Source of the DNA: Acidobacteriota bacterium
GTDB taxonomy: Bacteria > Acidobacteriota > Blastocatellia > Pyrinomonadales > Pyrinomonadaceae
Direction: 5' to 3'
Assembly (NCBI GenBank): GCA_013140875.1
Contig: JABFSB010000363.1
Coordinates: forward strand, 1 to 7,567
Length of the DNA: 7,567 bases
Part shown: positions 5,008 to 7,567 of the stretch, piece by piece
How the letters are laid out: each line of letters begins with the position of its first letter
Numbering within the stretch: the stretch's first letter is position 1
Program-made: the position numbers and the translations under genes
The notes under the pieces: generated by a model
What the model saw: the letters and a program-made list of their open reading frames with translations, nothing else
Told to the model about the DNA's origin: nothing
Database searches by the model: none

Positions 5008-7440
5008 ATGATGAAGAGATTTGTAAACACACTTCTACTATTTTCTTTTCTGATGTCCGGAACCATGTTCGGCCAGGCCGATCGTGGTTCGACATTGGCG
5101 CGGCCTGCGGGCATGCAAACGAATTGGAAGGCGTTTGCGGCCGAGGTCGCGCCCAGCGATGAAGATGCGGATGCACTCTATTCGACCGAGGCGGTGAAGA
5201 TCGCCTCGATACTCGGAAAAGCCGGCCGCACGAGCCCAGTGTTTATCGATGAGAATGGGTATGACCGCGAGTTCGTTCTACGTGCCGCCGCGGCAAAACT
5301 CGCTTCATCGACCGGGCGAAAACGCATCTTTAAGGTAAATTGGTCCGCTCTTCTTTCGCTCGACAGCGGAGGCCCCCAGACCGAAGCCGCTGTCAAAGAC
5401 GTAATTACCGCCGCCGAAGCGTCGAAAGGACAAATGGTGCTTTTTGTCGAAGACGTAAATGCTTTCTCCAGGGAAATGCCGTTCCTTGGCTCGGCGGCGG
5501 CCGAAAATCTGTACGCGGCTGTTTCGGCGGGAAAGATCCAGGTCGTGACCGCGGCCAGCTCATTGGATTTTGATCGTATGATCACAGGCGACAGTCTTAT
5601 GCGGCCCCGTTTCGAGAAAGTCGAGGCAAAACGCGAAGCCGATCCGTTTGTCGGTGACAAGGTGTCGCCTGACCTTCGCGAATTAATCGCCACATCGGAC
5701 CCGAACAGTAAGGTAAAAATTATTTTGCAGGCCAACGATCTCGACAGCTCTTCGCTGCTCAAAACACTGGCCGGCAACGGTGTCAGGATTGAATCCAAGG
5801 CGTCGAACCTCGGAATGATGACGGTTGAAATGCCGCTGCGTGCGGCCCAGGCGGTTGCGAATGCCCGCGGCGCCCGCCACCTGTCTCTCGATCGCGAGAT
5901 CGAAGTGCTCGGGCACCTGGAAACCACGACCGGCATATCGATCGCCCGAGCGGCCAGGTGGGGTGAATCGAACGGTTCGAACACTTATCTTGACGGCACT
6001 GGCATGGGAATAGCGATCGTCGACTCGGGAATTCGTGAAGATCACCGTAGTTTTGTCGATGCATTCAGCCAGTCTCGCGTAACGGCACGAAAGAGCTTTG
6101 CTAAAGACCTTAACAACGCCTGGGACGAATACGGGCATGGAACGCACGTAGCGTCGCTGGCGGCTGGCGGTGACGGCGCATTCCTAAATCTGGTGGACGG
6201 TACTTATCTCTATCAGTATCAAGGTGCCGCTTCGAACGCAAAGCTGATCAATGCCCGCGTTCTCGAGAATGACGGCACTGGAAAGACATCTTCCTTAATA
6301 AGTGCGATCGACTGGCTCTACGCGAATCGCGCGGCCTTCAACCTCAAAGTGGTCAACATGAGCCTCGGCTCTCCGGCTATTGAAACGTGGCGAAATGATC
6401 CGCTTTGCCGTGCGGTGAGAAAACTGACGGCGGCCGGGATCGTGGTGGTCGCGGCGGCCGGAAATAACGGTAAAACGCTGACCGGCCAGAAGATATACGG
6501 CGCGATCCATTCGCCGGGCAACGATCCTTCGGTCATCACGGTCGGAGCGGCAAATACGTTCGGCACCGACAAACGCGACGACGACGGCGTAACGACCTAC
6601 AGTTCGCGGGGCCCGACGCGCTCTTACTACACCGACGCAGCCGGAGTGAAGCGTTACGACCATTTGATCAAACCCGATCTGGTGGCACCCGGCAACCTTA
6701 TCGTCGGAGCAAGTGCGAAAGGCAACGACATCGTACAAGACAATCCGGAACTTGCGGTTCGAAGTTCGGCTGACGATTCACGGAAACTGATGTACATGAG
6801 CGGCACTTCGATGGCAACGCCGATCGTCAGCGGTGCCGCCGCCCTGCTGCTCCAGGCCAATCCGAAGCTCACGCCGAACATGGTTAAAATGATCCTTCAA
6901 TACACGGCGCAGCGGTTGGCGGGGTTCAATACTCTGGAACAGGGTGCCGGGCTGTTGAACGGCGAGGGTGCGATCAGGCTTGCCAGGGCGATACGCCAGG
7001 ATATGCCGTCACCCACACCGCATGGCACGGCCATGATGACCGGCAATTCCCTGCCTGAGCACGCATCGACGATCGCGGGTACCAAGTTTCAGTGGTCGGG
7101 CGGTATGTTTCCTAACTACGCCGCGGTGACCGGGACCGATTTGATCACCAAGTACCAGAAGGTCTATGACAATGGCCTGCTTATCAGCGACGGCCTGCTT
7201 ATTAGCGATGGACTGCTTATTTCCGATGGGTTGTTGATCAGTGACGGCCTGCTTATCAGCGACGGACTTCTCATCAGCGACAGCACTGTGCTGGCGGGCA
7301 GTTCGGCACCGAGCGGAAATCAAACGTTAACTCGCGGGACGTCCTTCGCCAGCTCGCGGGTGCTTTTCGCCGACGGATTCGTTATGGGCGATAAGTCGCC
7401 TCTCGCGGACGGCCTGTTGATCAGCGCGATGGACTGCTGA
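5008..7440 (+). CDS. Secreted S8 (subtilisin-family) serine peptidase with degenerate ClpB-like AAA+ N-terminal module and DGLLIS repeat tail; C-terminus apparently frameshifted
   Basis: The 810-residue product from the ATG at 5008 has a Sec signal (MMKRFVNTLLLFSFLMSGTM, cut near residues 22-24). Residues about 57-208 follow the layout of ClpB/ClpA AAA+ module 1 but with a ruined Walker A (see the separate entry). Residues about 218-305 look like a subtilase prodomain (KVKIILQANDLDSSSLLKTL). The S8 domain (about 310-665) has the full triad: D339 in AIVDSGI, H377 in YGHGTHVAS and S601 in MSGTSMATP, with oxyanion N486 in AAAGNNG. Six DGLLIS hexapeptides fill 722-757. The protein should be an active endopeptidase, secreted and matured by autoprocessing, with unknown substrate. 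The stop at 7438-7440 seems to be created by a frameshift in a further DGLLIS tract; the alternative frame runs to 7529 and is followed by a terminator. Because the triad lies well upstream, activity should survive. The gene is monocistronic. Confidence 0.9.
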   Translation: MMKRFVNTLLLFSFLMSGTMFGQADRGSTLARPAGMQTNWKAFAAEVAPSDEDADALYSTEAVKIASILGKAGRTSPVFIDENGYDREFVLRAAAAKLASSTGRKRIFKVNWSALLSLDSGGPQTEAAVKDVITAAEASKGQMVLFVEDVNAFSREMPFLGSAAAENLYAAVSAGKIQVVTAASSLDFDRMITGDSLMRPRFEKVEAKREADPFVGDKVSPDLRELIATSDPNSKVKIILQANDLDSSSLLKTLAGNGVRIESKASNLGMMTVEMPLRAAQAVANARGARHLSLDREIEVLGHLETTTGISIARAARWGESNGSNTYLDGTGMGIAIVDSGIREDHRSFVDAFSQSRVTARKSFAKDLNNAWDEYGHGTHVASLAAGGDGAFLNLVDGTYLYQYQGAASNAKLINARVLENDGTGKTSSLISAIDWLYANRAAFNLKVVNMSLGSPAIETWRNDPLCRAVRKLTAAGIVVVAAAGNNGKTLTGQKIYGAIHSPGNDPSVITVGAANTFGTDKRDDDGVTTYSSRGPTRSYYTDAAGVKRYDHLIKPDLVAPGNLIVGASAKGNDIVQDNPELAVRSSADDSRKLMYMSGTSMATPIVSGAAALLLQANPKLTPNMVKMILQYTAQRLAGFNTLEQGAGLLNGEGAIRLARAIRQDMPSPTPHGTAMMTGNSLPEHASTIAGTKFQWSGGMFPNYAAVTGTDLITKYQKVYDNGLLISDGLLISDGLLISDGLLISDGLLISDGLLISDSTVLAGSSAPSGNQTLTRGTSFASSRVLFADGFVMGDKSPLADGLLISAMDC
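5176..5631 (+). other. Degenerate AAA+ (ClpB/ClpA module 1-like) domain within the S8 peptidase
   Basis: This covers residues about 57-208 of the peptidase. Against ClpB recalled from memory, NPVLIGEPGVGKT lines up with SPVFIDENGYDRE (76-88), so the P-loop Lys and Thr are Arg87 and Glu88 and its glycines are mostly gone. VILFIDEL lines up with MVLFVEDV (143-150), a Walker B with the acidic pair as ED. ARGELHCVGATT lines up with SAGKIQVVTAAS (173-184), the sensor 1 strand. AALERRFQKV lines up with SLMRPRFEKV (196-205), keeping an Arg at the arginine-finger position. The segment from sensor 1 to that Arg has the same length in both. ATP hydrolysis is therefore unlikely; a structural, inhibitory or binding role is inferred. 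Confidence 0.6.
7171..7278 (+). repeat. Six tandem 18-bp repeats encoding (D/N)GLLIS
   Basis: Units start at 7171, 7189, 7207, 7225, 7243 and 7261 with no spacers. All encode the same hexapeptide except Asn for the first Asp. Codons differ between copies: Leu as CTG, CTT, CTC or TTG, Ile as ATC or ATT, Ser as AGC, AGT or TCC. This suggests selection on the peptide rather than very recent DNA duplication. Related copies reappear at 7408-7469. The pattern of one Asp-Gly turn plus four mostly hydrophobic residues could form a small beta-solenoid or a sticky surface stretch. Confidence 0.9.
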
Positions 7441-7529
7441 TCAGCGACGGCCTTCTGATAAGCGATGGAACCCGTTCAAATTCCAATTCTGTGATTGCCC
7501 ACGGCGACGCGACAGGCCGAATGCAATAA
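7428..7529 (+). pseudogene. Out-of-frame C-terminal tail of the S8 peptidase
   Basis: Immediately after a DGLLIS copy at 7408-7425 the reading frame changes. In the frame beginning with GAT at 7428, two more DGLLIS copies follow (7428-7445 and 7446-7463), then DGTRSNSNSVIAHGDATG and a TAA at 7527-7529. Other junctions in the tract read AGCGATGG, whereas this one reads AGCGCGATGG, so a duplicated CG dinucleotide explains the shift most simply. Without it the peptidase would be about 839 residues. It may be a real mutation, repeat slippage, or a sequencing or assembly error. Confidence 0.75.
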
Positions 7530-7540
7530 TTACCCCCCTG

Positions 7541-7560
7541 GGCCGTTTTCGGCTGTTTTT
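7541..7560 (+). terminator. Probable intrinsic terminator after the S8 peptidase gene
   Basis: GGCCG (7541-7545) and CGGCT (7550-7554) form a 5-bp stem, including one G-U pair, around a TTTT loop, followed by GTTTTT (7555-7560). The stem is short, so efficiency is uncertain. It sits 11 bp after the stop codon of the extended frame (7527-7529), which supports that stop as the ancestral gene end. Confidence 0.5.
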
Positions 7561-7567
7561 GAACGCG

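Noticed and set aside
5178..5984. Long minus-strand open frame of 268 codons inside the S8 gene
   Set aside because: It lies opposite a gene with clear domains and is low in recognisable protein patterns; it is a GC-driven shadow frame.
7171..7278. CRISPR-like tandem repeats
   Set aside because: The units are 18 bp, directly abutting with no spacers, in frame and protein-coding within the S8 gene.
7438..7440. Treating the whole S8 gene as a pseudogene
   Set aside because: The signal, prodomain and catalytic domain are intact; only the repeat-containing tail after the triad is affected.

Overview
The window looks like chromosomal DNA from a free-living bacterium of moderate to fairly high GC, most likely an Acidobacteriota member of the Blastocatellia/Pyrinomonadaceae type. 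That assignment is inferred from gene style alone: an IPT/TIG plus NHL propeller protein, a lipoprotein class A beta-lactamase, an exported S9 peptidase, and a large S8 peptidase with a hexapeptide-repeat tail. No rRNA, tRNA, CRISPR array, phage gene or transposase gene is visible.

Layout from left to right. (1) 2-931, minus strand: the N-terminal 310 residues of an IPT/TIG + NHL/SMP-30-like beta-propeller protein, open at the left edge. (2) 932-1086: a short divergent promoter region with a -35/-10 pair on each strand, each placing transcription start within a few bases of the start codon. (3) 1087-2064, plus strand: a class A (subclass A2-like) serine beta-lactamase with a lipobox. (4) 2065-2599: a noncoding-looking gap holding a 67-codon minus-strand ORF that may be a gene remnant, a block of hairpin-forming TTTGCG-rich repeats, and the promoter and RBS of the next gene. 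(5) 2600-4726, plus strand: an exported oligopeptidase B-like S9A peptidase, followed by a strong intrinsic terminator. (6) 4787-5007: a gap with direct repeats, a dyad and a structured 5' leader. (7) 5008-7440, plus strand: a secreted subtilisin-family (S8) peptidase. Its stop codon appears to result from a frameshift inside a DGLLIS repeat tract; the original frame continues to 7529 and is followed by a probable terminator.

The genes do not form an operon. Each appears to have its own promoter, but three of the four encode proteins that leave the cytoplasm, and two of those are peptidases, so the region has a cell-envelope or extracellular-hydrolase flavour. The most interesting item is the N-terminal 150 residues or so of the S8 peptidase. 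They match the first AAA+ module of ClpB/ClpA in layout and length, but the Walker A P-loop is destroyed. This would be a secreted pseudo-ATPase module fused ahead of a subtilase prodomain, an architecture I do not recognise as described. Other points of note are the SDG (not SDN) motif of the beta-lactamase, loss of one of the two P1-Arg acidic residues in the oligopeptidase B homologue, and the frameshifted repeat tail.
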